Origin: Chloroflexota bacterium
GTDB taxonomy: Bacteria > Chloroflexota > Limnocylindria > Limnocylindrales > CSP1-4
DNA: 40,407 bases
Direction of reading: 5' to 3'
Assembly: GCA_017881905.1 (NCBI GenBank)
Contig: JADGQI010000104.1
Coordinates: forward strand, 1 to 40,407
Shown: positions 16,992-25,588 of the stretch, in pieces
How positions within the stretch are numbered: position 1 is the stretch's first letter
Layout of the letters: every line of letters begins with the position of its first letter
The notes under the pieces: model-generated
What the model saw: the letters and a program-made list of their open reading frames with translations, nothing else
Databases searched by the model: none
What the model was told of the DNA's origin: nothing
Program-made: the position numbers and the translations under genes

Positions 16992-18110
16992 CTAGGACGT
17001 CGTGCGGACCGGCATGACGACGTGGGTGTAGGCGTCGTCGCCGATCGGCCGGAAGACCCCGGGCGAGAGCGGTCCGTTGAGCTCGAGCGCGAACTGGTCG
17101 GCCGACACGTTCTGGAGCACGTCGACGAGGTAGCGGGCGTTGAACGCGATGGTCGTGCCGTCCCCCTCGACCGTCGCCTCGACCTTGCCCTCGTTGTCGC
17201 CGACCTCGGCGGCTGCGGTCACGACCACCGACGGGTCGCCGTCAACCCCGACCCCGAGCTTGACGATGTTCGCCGCCGAGCTGGCGATCAGGGCGGCGAG
17301 GCGGACGGCCTTGAGGAGATCCTCGCGGTCGATGACCGAGCGCGTCGTGTGGCTCTTCGGGACCACCTGCTGGTAGTTCGGGAACTGGCCGTCGATCAGC
17401 CGGCTGACGAGGTCGATCCCCTCGAGATGGAACATGATCTGGTTCTTGCTCTGGGCCAAGACCACGTCGACCGGGTCGTCGACGTCGGCCAGGACCCGGC
17501 TCAGCTCGTTGAGCGAGCGGGCCGGCACGACGATGCTGGTCTCCTCGACCGGGTCGAGGGTCGGGATCGACTTGACCGCGATCCGGTAATTGTCCGCCGC
17601 CGCCAGGGTCAGCAGGTCTCCCTCGAACCGGCACAGGACGCCGGTCAGGATCGGTCGAGCCTCGTCGCTCGCCGCGGCGAAGGTGGTCTCGGTCAGGGCC
17701 TGGCGGAGCAGCTTCTGGGAGATCCGGGTCGTCGGGCGCTCGGCGGCGGCCGGGATCGCCGGGAACTCCTCGGCATCGATGCCCTTGACGTGGGTCTCGA
17801 ACCGGCCGCAGCGGATCCGCAGGGTGTCGCCCGCCTGGAGCTCGAGGTCGACCCGGTCGCCGGCCGGCAGACCCGCGACGATGTCGGTCAGGAGCTTGGC
17901 CGGGACGGTGATCGCACCGTCGCTGTCGATCTTGCCGGGGACCCAGTAGGTGATCCCGATCTCGAGGTTGGTCGCGGTCAGCTTCAGACCGGCGTCCTCG
18001 GTCCGGATGAGGACGTTACTCAGGACCGGAAGGGTGCTCCGCGACGACACCGCCCGGCTCACGACCGACAGGCCGCGCGCGAGATTCTCCTGCATCACCG
18101 AGACATTCAC
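16992..18110 (-). CDS. dnaN: DNA polymerase III beta sliding clamp
   Basis: A 372-residue protein of the normal clamp length. It begins MNVSVMQENLARGLSVVSRAV and contains LPVLSNVLI, LEIGITYWVPG, GIDAEEFPAIP, and ends with the YTHVVMPVRTTS pattern typical of the clamp C-terminus. Three repeated clamp domains are expected of ~120 residues each. The start is GTG 18110, preceded by GGAG about 9 nt upstream; a GTG or ATG four or five codons later is possible. The clamp tethers polymerase III to DNA. It follows the putative origin region and precedes recF by 8 nt. Confidence 0.95.
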   Translation of the reverse strand: MNVSVMQENLARGLSVVSRAVSSRSTLPVLSNVLIRTEDAGLKLTATNLEIGITYWVPGKIDSDGAITVPAKLLTDIVAGLPAGDRVDLELQAGDTLRIRCGRFETHVKGIDAEEFPAIPAAAERPTTRISQKLLRQALTETTFAAASDEARPILTGVLCRFEGDLLTLAAADNYRIAVKSIPTLDPVEETSIVVPARSLNELSRVLADVDDPVDVVLAQSKNQIMFHLEGIDLVSRLIDGQFPNYQQVVPKSHTTRSVIDREDLLKAVRLAALIASSAANIVKLGVGVDGDPSVVVTAAAEVGDNEGKVEATVEGDGTTIAFNARYLVDVLQNVSADQFALELNGPLSPGVFRPIGDDAYTHVVMPVRTTS

Positions 18111-18611
18111 GAGGGTTCACTCCAGGGCGGGCTGGCCGGGTGTGCGAGAGGTCGTTCGGGTCGCGCTGGGTCGGTCCGGCGGGCCCCCTCGGATCCGGAA
18201 CCCGACCGGAGGCACGTTCTGTGGGTTACCCATCCATATCTTAGAACGTCGTCATCACCATCATGCGGTGGACGGTGTGGATGCGCCCGAGCGACCTCGC
18301 ACGGATCGGCTGTGGACGACGGTCGTCGGGACGTGGAGTCGCGGAGCCAAGTCGGGGACGGAGCCGGGAGACCTGGTGGACGATCGTCGACCAGGACGGA
18401 CCACCCGGTTCCGTGGACCTGCCACCGTCCACCGCCGACCCGCCACCTGTCCCCCGCCGCGACGGCACGAAGCGACGGCCTTGTCCACAGGAGACCGGGG
18501 TTTTCCACCGAATCGGTGCCGTTACCCACACCGAAGGGTCGGGAACGCAGGTCTCGGGGGTACTCCGGGGAGGTCGGCACAGCCGGCAGGGAGGGACCGG
18601 AGCTGCCCGGA
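18111..18611. other. oriC: Probable replication origin (oriC) between dnaN and dnaA
   Basis: A 501-bp gap without genes. DnaA-box-like 9-mers occur in two groups of opposite orientation: forward TTGTCCACA (18481-18489), TTTTCCACC (18501-18509) and TTACCCACA (18522-18530); reverse TGTGGGTTA (18220-18228), TGTGGATGC (18276-18284) and TGTGGACGA (18311-18319). Further near-matches with GTGGAC or TCCACC lie between. A comparatively AT-rich stretch (about 18224-18266) adjoins the dnaN side and could be the unwinding element. Flanking genes dnaA and dnaN are the commonest oriC context. Strand-skew confirmation was not computed. Confidence 0.7.
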
Positions 18612-19985
18612 TCAGTCGGCGTAGATCAGCTCGCGGACCGCCGCGATCTCGCGCCGAAGCTCGTCGTTGACCGCCGATTCGCGATTGATCTTGTCGCACG
18701 CGTGGAGGACGGTCGAGTGGTCCCGTCCGCCGAGCTCGGCGCCGATCCGCAGGAGCGACACGTCGGTCTCCTCGCGCATCAGGAACATCGCGATCTGCCG
18801 CGGCATGACGATGGCCTTGTCCCGCTTCTGCCCCTGGAGGACGTCCATCGGCACGCCGTAGTAGTCGGCCACGACCCGGGCGATCCGCTCCGGCGTGACC
18901 TGGCGCTTCTTCGGGTTGTAGATGACGTTGGCCAGGACCGCCTGGGCGAGCTCGATGCTGATCGGGACCGCGCTCATGCTGGCGTAGGCCACGATCCGGT
19001 TGAGCGCGCCCTCCAGCTCGCGGATGTTGCTGACGACCTTGCGAGCGATGAACTCGATGACGTCCGAGGTGATCGGGACCGCGCCTTCCTCGGCCTTGGC
19101 CCGCAGGATGGCGATCCGGGTCTCGAGGTCCGGCGCGGTCAGGTCCGCGATGAGGCCCCACTCGAACCGGCTGCGCAGACGCTCCTCGAGCGTGACGATC
19201 TGCTTCGGCGGCCGATCGCTCGACAGGACGATCTGCTTGCCGTCCTCGTGGATCGCGTTGAACGTATGGAAGAACTCTTCCTGCGTCCGCTCCTTGTCGG
19301 CGATGAACTGGATGTCGTCGATCAGCAGGAGGTCGATCCGGCGATAGCGGGCCCGGAACTCGTCGATCTTGCCCTGCTGGATCGAGGTGATGAACTCGTT
19401 GGTGAACTTCTCGGACGTCGCATACACGACCTTCTTGCGCGGGAACTTGGCGATCACCTGGTTCCCGATCGCGTGCATCAGGTGGGTCTTGCCGAGGCCG
19501 ACCCCGCCGTACAGGAAGAGCGGGTTATAGGCGTGGCCGGGACGCTCCGCGACCGACAGGCTTGCGGCATGGGCCAGCCGGTTAGCCGATCCCACGATGA
19601 AGTTGGCGAAGGTGTAGCGCGCGTTGAGGCTCGACGGTCCGCCCTCGCCACCGACCCGCGTCGGCTCGAGCCGGACCTGCTGGCCGCCTGCCGGGCCCGT
19701 GCCGGCGGGCGCGACGGGTGCCACTCGCGTCTCGGGTGGAGCCGACCGAACGACGAACTCGACCAGGACGCTGTAGCCGACGATCCGGGCCAGCGTCTGC
19801 GAGATGAGTGAGCGGTACCGCGTGTCCAGCCAGTCCTTGGCGAACCCGTTCGGGACGGCGATCCGGAACCGGTTGTCGTCGACATCGACCAGCTGGGTGT
19901 CCCGCAGCCAGGTCTCGAAGTTCGCCGGGGACAGCGCCACCTGCAGTTCGCCGAGGGCTGCCCGCCAGACTTGCTTCGCATCCAT
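18612..19985 (-). CDS. dnaA: Chromosomal replication initiator DnaA
   Basis: 457 residues from ATG 19985. The frame is open upstream, but the added sequence resembles nothing, whereas MDAKQVWRAALGELQVALSP is a standard domain I start. Domain I (~1-85) is followed by a Pro/Gly-rich linker (~90-120), the AAA+ domain with Walker A GGVGLGKTHL and Walker B LLIDDIQF, and domain IV with the box-binding signature GGRDHSTVLHACDKI near the end. It binds DnaA boxes, melts the origin and recruits helicase. Transcribed away from rpmH; a promoter candidate lies ~190 nt upstream, and the origin boxes lie just beyond its 3' end. Confidence 0.96.
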   Translation of the reverse strand: MDAKQVWRAALGELQVALSPANFETWLRDTQLVDVDDNRFRIAVPNGFAKDWLDTRYRSLISQTLARIVGYSVLVEFVVRSAPPETRVAPVAPAGTGPAGGQQVRLEPTRVGGEGGPSSLNARYTFANFIVGSANRLAHAASLSVAERPGHAYNPLFLYGGVGLGKTHLMHAIGNQVIAKFPRKKVVYATSEKFTNEFITSIQQGKIDEFRARYRRIDLLLIDDIQFIADKERTQEEFFHTFNAIHEDGKQIVLSSDRPPKQIVTLEERLRSRFEWGLIADLTAPDLETRIAILRAKAEEGAVPITSDVIEFIARKVVSNIRELEGALNRIVAYASMSAVPISIELAQAVLANVIYNPKKRQVTPERIARVVADYYGVPMDVLQGQKRDKAIVMPRQIAMFLMREETDVSLLRIGAELGGRDHSTVLHACDKINRESAVNDELRREIAAVRELIYAD

Positions 19986-20176
19986 AGATCGAGGGTGACC
20001 TGCGGCTACCGGATGGGTTGGTCGATGGGTATCGTTGGCCAAGGTCGCGGGCTCGGGGGAACCGTGGCGTGGCTCGTTTCGGCGCGCTCTGCAGGCCGGC
20101 GGCGGTCCGCTCCAGGGGCTCCTCCGGAGGTCCTCCAGAGGCTGCCACCGCGCTTCCCGGCGCCGACGGCCCGCGA

Positions 20177-20206
20177 AGGATAGCACCGCCCGTCGGGGCC
20201 TCGCAA
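20177..20206 (-). promoter_or_regulatory. Candidate dnaA promoter
   Basis: Minus-strand TTGCGA (20206-20201), 18 nt, TATCCT (20182-20177), predicting a transcript start near 20170 and a ~185-nt leader before dnaA. The long leader leaves room for regulation by DnaA or others, though no box is evident in it. Confidence 0.45.
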
Positions 20207-20227
20207 GGCGATCCGACACGAATCGGT

Positions 20228-20248
20228 GGATACTCCCAGGGGGTATCC
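20228..20248. repeat. Inverted repeat between dnaA and rpmH promoters
   Basis: GGATACTCCC, one A, GGGGGTATCC: two 10-nt arms with a single mismatch around a 1-nt centre. Such a compact palindrome is more like a dimeric regulator site than a transcription terminator. It lies ~22 nt upstream of the candidate dnaA -35 and ~90 nt upstream of the rpmH -35. Confidence 0.5.
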
Positions 20249-20338
20249 GTGCATGGGCCGTCGGATCGACCGGCGGAGGCCAGACCCGACCCCGTCCGGC
20301 GGCCGTCCGACGGACCGGCGGAATGGCCGTTCCGTCGT

Positions 20339-20367
20339 TTGACACCCCCTCTGGCGGGTTCCATAAT
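20339..20367 (+). promoter_or_regulatory. Strong promoter of rpmH-rnpA-yidD-yidC-khpB
   Basis: Perfect -35 TTGACA (20339-20344), 17-nt spacer, -10 CATAAT (20362-20367), predicting a start near 20374 and a ~110-nt leader before rpmH. This is the best consensus promoter in the window, as expected for a ribosomal protein gene. Confidence 0.8.
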
Positions 20368-20484
20368 CCGCCCTGACGTCTAACGCGCCAAGCGCCTGTG
20401 TGCGCCCGGCGCGTTCACGTGCCTTTAGGGGTCGATAACACCGTCGGACCCGAGGCCGGATGGAGAGGATCGCGCACAGCCCCG

Positions 20485-20619
20485 ATGAAGCAGACCTACC
20501 AGCCAAAGAAGCGCCATCGCGCCAAGGAGCACGGCTTTCGTGCCCGGATGCGGACCCCCGGTGGCCGACGGATCCTGGCCGCACGCCGCGCGCGCGGCCG
20601 CAAGCGGCTGACCGCCTGA
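20485..20619 (+). CDS. rpmH: 50S ribosomal protein L34
   Basis: 44 residues beginning [19 protein letters not shown] and rich in Arg and Lys, an almost textbook L34 (normal length 44-46). The open frame extends upstream but the ATG at 20485 gives the conserved family N-terminus. A GGAGAGG lies about 17 nt upstream, farther than ideal. It is the first gene of the conserved rpmH-rnpA-yidD-yidC-khpB order next to dnaA. Confidence 0.96.
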   Translation: MKQTYQPKKRHRAKEHGFRARMRTPGGRRILAARRARGRKRLTA

Positions 20620-20651
20620 CCGGCGACCGAGGGGCAACGGCGCCGCGTCTC

Positions 20652-20990
20652 GTGGTGCTCTCCCGACCGAGGGACTTCCGGGCGCTCCAGGGCGACGGCT
20701 TCGTCCGGTCCCATCCGCTCCTCGCCGTCCGTTTCCGTCGGACCGATCTCGAGACGACCCGGTTCGGTCTATCGACCGGTCGGAAGCTCGGGGGAGCGGT
20801 GGTCCGCAATCGGGTCCGGAGGAGGCTCCGCGAGATCCTCCGGGCACTGGCCGCTTCGTTCCAGCCGGGCTGGGACGTTCTGATCATCGCCCGCCCGGCC
20901 ATCGTGAACGCCAGTCACGAGGAGATCGCCGAGGCGGTTGGACGGCTCCTCCGTAAGGGAGGGGTCCTGGGAGGATCGACGACGGCGTGA
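20652..20990 (+). CDS. rnpA: Ribonuclease P protein component
   Basis: About 112 residues. Family features: [20 protein letters not shown] at the start, [21 protein letters not shown] in the middle carrying the RNR motif that contacts P RNA, and a C-terminal [11 protein letters not shown] followed by a helix. The start is one of two adjacent GTG codons (20652 or 20655); the frame upstream overlaps rpmH in a different phase and is not RnpA-like. The protein assists P RNA in maturing tRNA 5' ends. Its TGA overlaps the GTG of yidD. Confidence 0.92.
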   Translation: MVLSRPRDFRALQGDGFVRSHPLLAVRFRRTDLETTRFGLSTGRKLGGAVVRNRVRRRLREILRALAASFQPGWDVLIIARPAIVNASHEEIAEAVGRLLRKGGVLGGSTTA

Positions 20991-21193
20991 GATCGATCGG
21001 CATCGGCCTGATCAAGCTCTACCGGGTGATCTTCTTCTGGCTGCCGTCGAGCTGTCGATTCGAGCCGACCTGCTCGCGCTACACCGAGCAGGCCATCGAG
21101 AAGTACGGCCTGTTCAAGGGAAGCTGGATGGGGGCCAAGCGGATCGCGCGCTGCCATCCGTGGAATCCGGGTGGCTATGACCCCGTCCGCTAG
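20987..21193 (+). CDS. yidD: Membrane protein insertion efficiency factor YidD
   Basis: 68 residues starting at a GTG that overlaps the rnpA stop. The sequence [20 protein letters not shown] then [37 protein letters not shown] carries the three conserved Cys and the [11 protein letters not shown] tail that define the family. It is a small amphipathic protein thought to help YidC-dependent insertion. It overlaps the yidC start by 17 nt. Confidence 0.95.
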   Translation: MRSIGIGLIKLYRVIFFWLPSSCRFEPTCSRYTEQAIEKYGLFKGSWMGAKRIARCHPWNPGGYDPVR

Positions 21194-22418
21194 CTCGCTC
21201 CGGACGGTGGCGGCCACCCTCCGCGTCCAGCTCCGCCCGTGGATCATCCCGATCGCCGTCGGGATCGGCGTCGCCATCCTCCTGGCCGCCTGCGCCCCGC
21301 TTGCCGGCGTCAGCCCGTCGGCCGCACCCGGGTCGCCGGTGCCCTCGCTGGCGGCCACGCCGACCCCGATCCTGACCCCGAACCCGCAGTCGATCCCGCT
21401 TCAACCGGCCCAGCCGGGCTCACCGCCGGTCATCGGGCTGCTGGCCTGGCTGTTCACGCCGGTCTTCCAGAGCCTGTTCATCCTGCTCGTGTTCTTCGCC
21501 GAGATCCGCGGTCTCAACATGGCGATCGCGATCGTCATCGTGACCCTGATCGTCCGGGTCCTGCTCATCCCGCTCTACCGCAAGCAGATCGTCTCGCAGA
21601 AGCGGACCCAGCTCCTGGCACCCGAGCTCAAGGAGATCCAGCGCCGCTTCAAGGGGGACCGGGTCAAGGTCCAGGCGGCGACCAGCGAGTTCTACAAGGA
21701 GCGCGGCGTCAATCCGGCCTCTGGCTGCCTCCCACTCATCCTCCAGTTCATCCTGCTGATCCCGATGTACTCGGTCTTCAGCCAGGGCCTGACCAACATC
21801 GACCCGAACCGGATGCTCAACGTCTTCGGGATCCAGCTGATCACGCTGGCCTGTCCGGGGGCGAACGTGCCCCCGCATCCCGGTCCGGTCGTCCCGTGCA
21901 TCAACTCGAACGTGCTGGGGATCGACCTGAGCCAGCCGAACGTGCTCTTCCATCTGCCGATCCTCGGGATCGGGATCTCGGTCCTGGCGATCATGTCGGC
22001 CCTGCTCCAGCTGGTCCAGTCGCGGATGGCGCTGCCGCCGGCCGCGCAGGGCGTCGACGACCAGAACACGCGGATCCAACGCCAGACGATGCTGTTCGTC
22101 CCGTTCATCTCGATCTTCTACGGCGGCTTTCTGCCGGCCGGTCTGTTCATCTACTGGATCGTCTCGACGATCTTCTCGATCGTCCAGCAGTACCTCATCC
22201 TGGGCTGGGGCGGCATGTTCCCGGTCTTCGGCTGGCATCCCGCCTGGGCGATGGGCCATACCCCGCGCTTCCCGGTCGCCATCCCGGCGGCCGATCCCAC
22301 GAAGCGGACACCGACCTCGGTGCTTTCCGCGACCGACGACCGGGCTGCCAAGGCGGCCTCGACCGTCCGCCCCCGAGAACGCACCGCCCGCAAGGGTCGC
22401 CGCGGGCGACGACGCTGA
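21177..22418 (+). CDS. yidC: Membrane protein insertase YidC (Oxa1 family), lipoprotein form
   Basis: 413 residues from ATG 21177; GTG 21171 would add two. The N-terminal hydrophobic segment ends in the lipobox LLAAC (Cys39), so it is likely lipid-modified like many Gram-positive YidC/SpoIIIJ proteins. The 60YKD_IMP domain (~85-350) contains [20 protein letters not shown] with the conserved groove Arg, [20 protein letters not shown] and a terminal TMs pair. The tail is basic (RKGRRGRRR), which often contacts ribosomes. The insertion [20 protein letters not shown] lies between late helices. Cooperates with Sec (secA is in this window) and YidD. Confidence 0.94.
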   Translation: MTPSASSLRTVAATLRVQLRPWIIPIAVGIGVAILLAACAPLAGVSPSAAPGSPVPSLAATPTPILTPNPQSIPLQPAQPGSPPVIGLLAWLFTPVFQSLFILLVFFAEIRGLNMAIAIVIVTLIVRVLLIPLYRKQIVSQKRTQLLAPELKEIQRRFKGDRVKVQAATSEFYKERGVNPASGCLPLILQFILLIPMYSVFSQGLTNIDPNRMLNVFGIQLITLACPGANVPPHPGPVVPCINSNVLGIDLSQPNVLFHLPILGIGISVLAIMSALLQLVQSRMALPPAAQGVDDQNTRIQRQTMLFVPFISIFYGGFLPAGLFIYWIVSTIFSIVQQYLILGWGGMFPVFGWHPAWAMGHTPRFPVAIPAADPTKRTPTSVLSATDDRAAKAASTVRPRERTARKGRRGRRR

Positions 22419-22444
22419 CATGCGAGGGAGACGACGCTGACATG
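22408..22444 (+). repeat. 15-bp direct repeat spanning yidC stop and khpB start
   Basis: GACGACGCTGACATG occurs at 22408-22422 and again at 22430-22444, a 22-nt offset. The first copy contains the yidC TGA and a spare ATG; the second contains the real khpB ATG. It looks like a small tandem duplication. Confidence 0.85.
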
Positions 22445-23470
22445 AGTGCCTACGAAGAGTTCACCGGCAAGACCGTCGAAGAGGCCCTCCGCAATGCCCG
22501 CGAGGCATTCTCGGTCGGTCTCGACGATCTCGACTTCGAGATCCTGACCCCGGGCAGCCGAGGCGTCCTGGGCATGGGCGCAGAGTCCGCGCGCATCGTG
22601 GCCGCGCCGCGGAACGCGCTCGGCGGCAGCGCACCGAAGCGTGAGGCGGCGCAGTCGACACCGCTGCCGCCCGTCGAACACGACGACCGCCCGCCGCGCC
22701 GCGACGACCGCCCACGCAGCGGCAGCGGCGCTCCGGCCGGCGAAACCCCGGCGCCGGCCCAGTCGGTCCAGCCGGCCCAGTCGGTATCGGCGGACTCGGC
22801 GGCCCGCCCTCGCGACGATCGCCCGCCGCGCCGCGACGACCGACCGAGCGGCGATCGCCCGCCCCGCCGCGACGACCGACCCCGCCGCGACGACCGCCCG
22901 CGCCGGAGCGCCTCGACCGACCTGACCGAGCGCGATCGGGCCGAGCTGGCCGCCGCCCGTGGCTCGGTGGCGTCCGAGCGCGCGGAGCTCGACGCAGCCG
23001 AAGCCTCACCGGAGGCCCTTCAGGCCGGCAAGGAGATCCTCGAGAAGCTGATGGAGCTGCTCGACTTCGATGTCCGGGTCGAGGTCGAGACCGGCGACAC
23101 GAGTCGGCTCAACGTCGTCGGGGACGATGCCGAGAAAGAGGCACTCGGGGCGCTCATCGGGCGCAAGGGCGAGCGGTTGTCGGCCTTGCAGCACCTGGTC
23201 AACCTGATGCTATCGCGCAAGATGGGCGATTGGACCCGGGTGCTGGTCGACGTCGAGGACTACCGCGGGCGGCGCGAGCGACAGCTCGTCGAGATCGCCC
23301 GCCGAGCCGCCGACCGCGTGGTGGAGACCGGCAAGATGCTCCAGCTCGAGCCGATGTCGGCCCTCGAACGGCGCTGGATCCACATCGCGCTACGTGATAA
23401 TCCGGACGTCGTGACCCAGTCGATCGGTGAGGAGCCGAACCGGCGGATCGTCGTCCTGCCCAGGGCATGA
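22442..23470 (+). CDS. khpB: RNA-binding protein KhpB/Jag
   Basis: 342 residues. Jag-N domain at 1-50 (YEEFTGKTVEEALRNAREAF, GVLGMGAESARI), then a long charged linker (~75-165) with RDDRPPRR units repeated at least five times, then a KH domain with the GRKG loop near residue 241 (LIGRKGERLSALQHLVNLML) and an R3H domain (ERRWIHIALRDNPDVVTQS, near 315). KhpB binds RNA, usually with KhpA, and affects cell elongation and division in Gram-positives. The repetitive, DNA-level repeat linker is longer than usual. Follows yidC by 23 nt, the standard order. Confidence 0.93.
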   Translation: MSAYEEFTGKTVEEALRNAREAFSVGLDDLDFEILTPGSRGVLGMGAESARIVAAPRNALGGSAPKREAAQSTPLPPVEHDDRPPRRDDRPRSGSGAPAGETPAPAQSVQPAQSVSADSAARPRDDRPPRRDDRPSGDRPPRRDDRPRRDDRPRRSASTDLTERDRAELAAARGSVASERAELDAAEASPEALQAGKEILEKLMELLDFDVRVEVETGDTSRLNVVGDDAEKEALGALIGRKGERLSALQHLVNLMLSRKMGDWTRVLVDVEDYRGRRERQLVEIARRAADRVVETGKMLQLEPMSALERRWIHIALRDNPDVVTQSIGEEPNRRIVVLPRA

Positions 23471-23527
23471 CACATCCGTGGGGCGCCGTTCGTCCCTCAC
23501 CAGCCCGGCGATGGGAGAACCGTACCC

Positions 23528-23556
23528 CTTACATCAGCGAATCATGCTGGTAGGAT
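23528..23556 (+). promoter_or_regulatory. Candidate promoter of VanW gene
   Basis: CTTACA (23528-23533), 17 nt, TAGGAT (23551-23556), predicting a start a few nt before the ATG at 23569 and hence a very short or absent leader. No Shine-Dalgarno is visible. Confidence 0.4.
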
Positions 23557-23568
23557 GACCGTCGCACC

Positions 23569-25407
23569 ATGACCACCACGACCGAAACCCAGCTCGCAGC
23601 CCCAGCCATCGAAGCGCGTCGATGGCATCCGGGCCGTATCCTGCTCGCCTTCGTCGTCGGCCTCTTGCTCGTCGCGCTGGTGGCGGTCGGCTCCGTGCTG
23701 GCCTACGAGCAGAGCTACACGGGCAAGGTCGCGGCGGGCGTGACCGTCGGCGGTGTCCAGCTCGCCGGGATGACCCGGGACGAAGCGGCGGCGGCGCTGA
23801 CGTCGGCGTTCGCTACCGTCGGCACTGGTCAACTGACCGTCGATACGGCGGACGGCCCCCAGACATTGACCTACGCCGAGCTCGGTCGTCGGCTGGATGT
23901 CGATGCGATGCTCGACGAGGCGTTCGCTGTCGGCCGGACGGGCGATCCGCTCCAGCGGGTCGTCGAGGAGGCCCGGACGGCGCTCGGGCGGGTCGATGTC
24001 GCACCCAAGATCGTCATCGACCAGCCCGTCCTTGCCGCGACGATCGCCTCGCTTGCGAAGAAGATCGACCGGGAGCCCACGTCGGCGGTGGTCACGACCA
24101 CACCCGACGGGTTCGCGCAGGTCCCCGCGGTCTGGGGAGCTGAGGTCGACCAGGCGTCCATGGTGGCCTCGATCTCGGATGCGCTCGACTCACCGGACGC
24201 TCCCGCGGCCCTGACGATGCCGCTCGCCGTGAGCCCCGTGGCTCCGGCCGTGACCGACACGGAAGCGATGATCGCCGAGTCGCGCGCCAGCCGGATGATC
24301 GCGCCGGTCGTCCTGACCCACGGCAAGGACAAGTGGACGATCCCACCAGCCGCCGTGCGTTCGTGGGTCTCCTTCGGCGCATGGGCGGACGGCTCGTACG
24401 GCCCGCTCGTCGACCCCGCGAAGATCCAGGCCGCGGTCAAGTCGCTGTCGAACAAGGTCGACAGCCCGGCGGTCTCCGCCACGTTCTATACATCCAAGGG
24501 CGGCAGGATCGTCGGCGTCAAGCCGGCCAAGGTCGGCCGCAAGCTGAACGTCCCGGGGACCGTCGTAGCCGTCCAGGGGTTGCTCATCGCGAGGGCCGGC
24601 CAGGGCGAGGATCCAGGCGCCGCCATCGTCCCCGCCCTCGCGATCGTCCAGCCAACGTTGACCACCGACGAGGCGACCAAGGCCGCCCCGAAGATGAAGG
24701 CGATCTCGAGCTGGACCACCTACTACCAGGTGGGTGCTCATAACGGGAACAGTGCCAACATCACGATCCCGTCGATGGCGATCAACGGGACCGTCGTCGC
24801 CCCCGGCGAGTGGTTCAGCTACTGGAAGACCGTCGGCGTCGTGAGCCTGGCCAAGGGCTACAAGCTGGGTGGCGCGATCATCAACGGCCACTCCGTCGAG
24901 GGGAAGTCGATCGGCGGCGGGATCTGCTCGTCGTCGACGACGCTGTTCAATGCCGCGCTCCGGGCCGGGCTCCAGATGGGCCAGCGGAAGAACCACTACT
25001 ACTACATCGCCCGCTATCCCAAGGGCCTCGACGCGACGGTCTTCAAGGGCGACGGCGGCGGCGTCCAGGACATGACCTTCCGGAACGATACGCAGTATCC
25101 GATCCTGATCCGGACCTACGCCGTGCCTGGGATCGTCCGGTTCACGATCTATAGCGTCCCGTCGGGTCGGCACGTGAGCTTCACCCGGCCGATCGTCAAG
25201 AACTTCAAGGCCGGTTACACGATCAAGAAGTACGTCACCTCGCTCCGGCACGGTGTCGTCGAGTCGGTCGAGTACCCGGCCGATGGGCAGGACGTCTGGG
25301 TCACCCGGATCGTCCGGGACCGGACCGGCAAGGTCATCCACAAGGAGACCTTCTACAGTCATTACGCCCAGATGATCGGGATCCTGCTCATCGGCAGGGG
25401 CAAGTAG
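23569..25407 (+). CDS. VanW-family cell-wall protein with PG-binding-4-like domains
   Basis: 612 residues. One N-terminal membrane anchor (~27-48) places the rest outside. Two copies of a ~120-residue region (~50-230 and ~235-370) resemble the PG_binding_4/YoaR-like domain seen N-terminal to VanW domains. The VanW domain (~390-520) shows SANITIPSMAINGTVVAPGE, GYKLGGAIINGHSVEG and GGGICSSSTTLFNAALRAGL. Common relatives have GGGVCQ-x-S-T-T; here the Gln is replaced by Ser. The last ~90 residues (FTRPIVKNFKAGYTIKK...) form a beta-rich domain. VanW proteins occur in vancomycin clusters but most are core envelope proteins of unknown biochemical role; no van genes are nearby. Confidence 0.85.
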   Translation: MTTTTETQLAAPAIEARRWHPGRILLAFVVGLLLVALVAVGSVLAYEQSYTGKVAAGVTVGGVQLAGMTRDEAAAALTSAFATVGTGQLTVDTADGPQTLTYAELGRRLDVDAMLDEAFAVGRTGDPLQRVVEEARTALGRVDVAPKIVIDQPVLAATIASLAKKIDREPTSAVVTTTPDGFAQVPAVWGAEVDQASMVASISDALDSPDAPAALTMPLAVSPVAPAVTDTEAMIAESRASRMIAPVVLTHGKDKWTIPPAAVRSWVSFGAWADGSYGPLVDPAKIQAAVKSLSNKVDSPAVSATFYTSKGGRIVGVKPAKVGRKLNVPGTVVAVQGLLIARAGQGEDPGAAIVPALAIVQPTLTTDEATKAAPKMKAISSWTTYYQVGAHNGNSANITIPSMAINGTVVAPGEWFSYWKTVGVVSLAKGYKLGGAIINGHSVEGKSIGGGICSSSTTLFNAALRAGLQMGQRKNHYYYIARYPKGLDATVFKGDGGGVQDMTFRNDTQYPILIRTYAVPGIVRFTIYSVPSGRHVSFTRPIVKNFKAGYTIKKYVTSLRHGVVESVEYPADGQDVWVTRIVRDRTGKVIHKETFYSHYAQMIGILLIGRGK

Positions 25408-25588
25408 CCCTTTCGTCGGTCCGGGCCCGTCGCCACCCATCCGTCAGCTCCGGAGCCCCTGAAGGACGTTCGGGTCAGCGCACGACGTGACCTCAGGCCG
25501 TAGCACTCGCGCGACAACGCGGACCAGCACGACCTCGCCCGTGCCGCTCGATATCGACAGCGAGACGCCGACACAGGGGGATCAGTCG

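Larger units (their letters stand above)
19986..20484. other. Divergent regulatory gap between dnaA and rpmH
   Basis: 499 bp without a supportable gene. It holds promoter candidates for both directions and a 21-bp inverted repeat between them, all listed separately. I see no good DnaA boxes here, which favours the dnaN-dnaA gap as origin. Confidence 0.6.

Noticed and set aside
17022-19811. 929-codon plus-strand open frame across dnaN, origin gap and dnaA
   Set aside because: Antisense to two unmistakable core genes; length is explained by high GC.
19986-20345. N-terminal extension of DnaA by 120 codons
   Set aside because: Extension resembles no DnaA; the ATG at 19985 gives the conserved domain I start.
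22800-22915. CRISPR-like short repeats
   Set aside because: Repeats are in frame, encode RDDRPPRR in khpB, and have no unique spacers.
23569-25407. Vancomycin-resistance locus
   Set aside because: Only a VanW-domain protein is present; no vanH/A/X/R/S-like genes are nearby, and such proteins are common outside resistance clusters.
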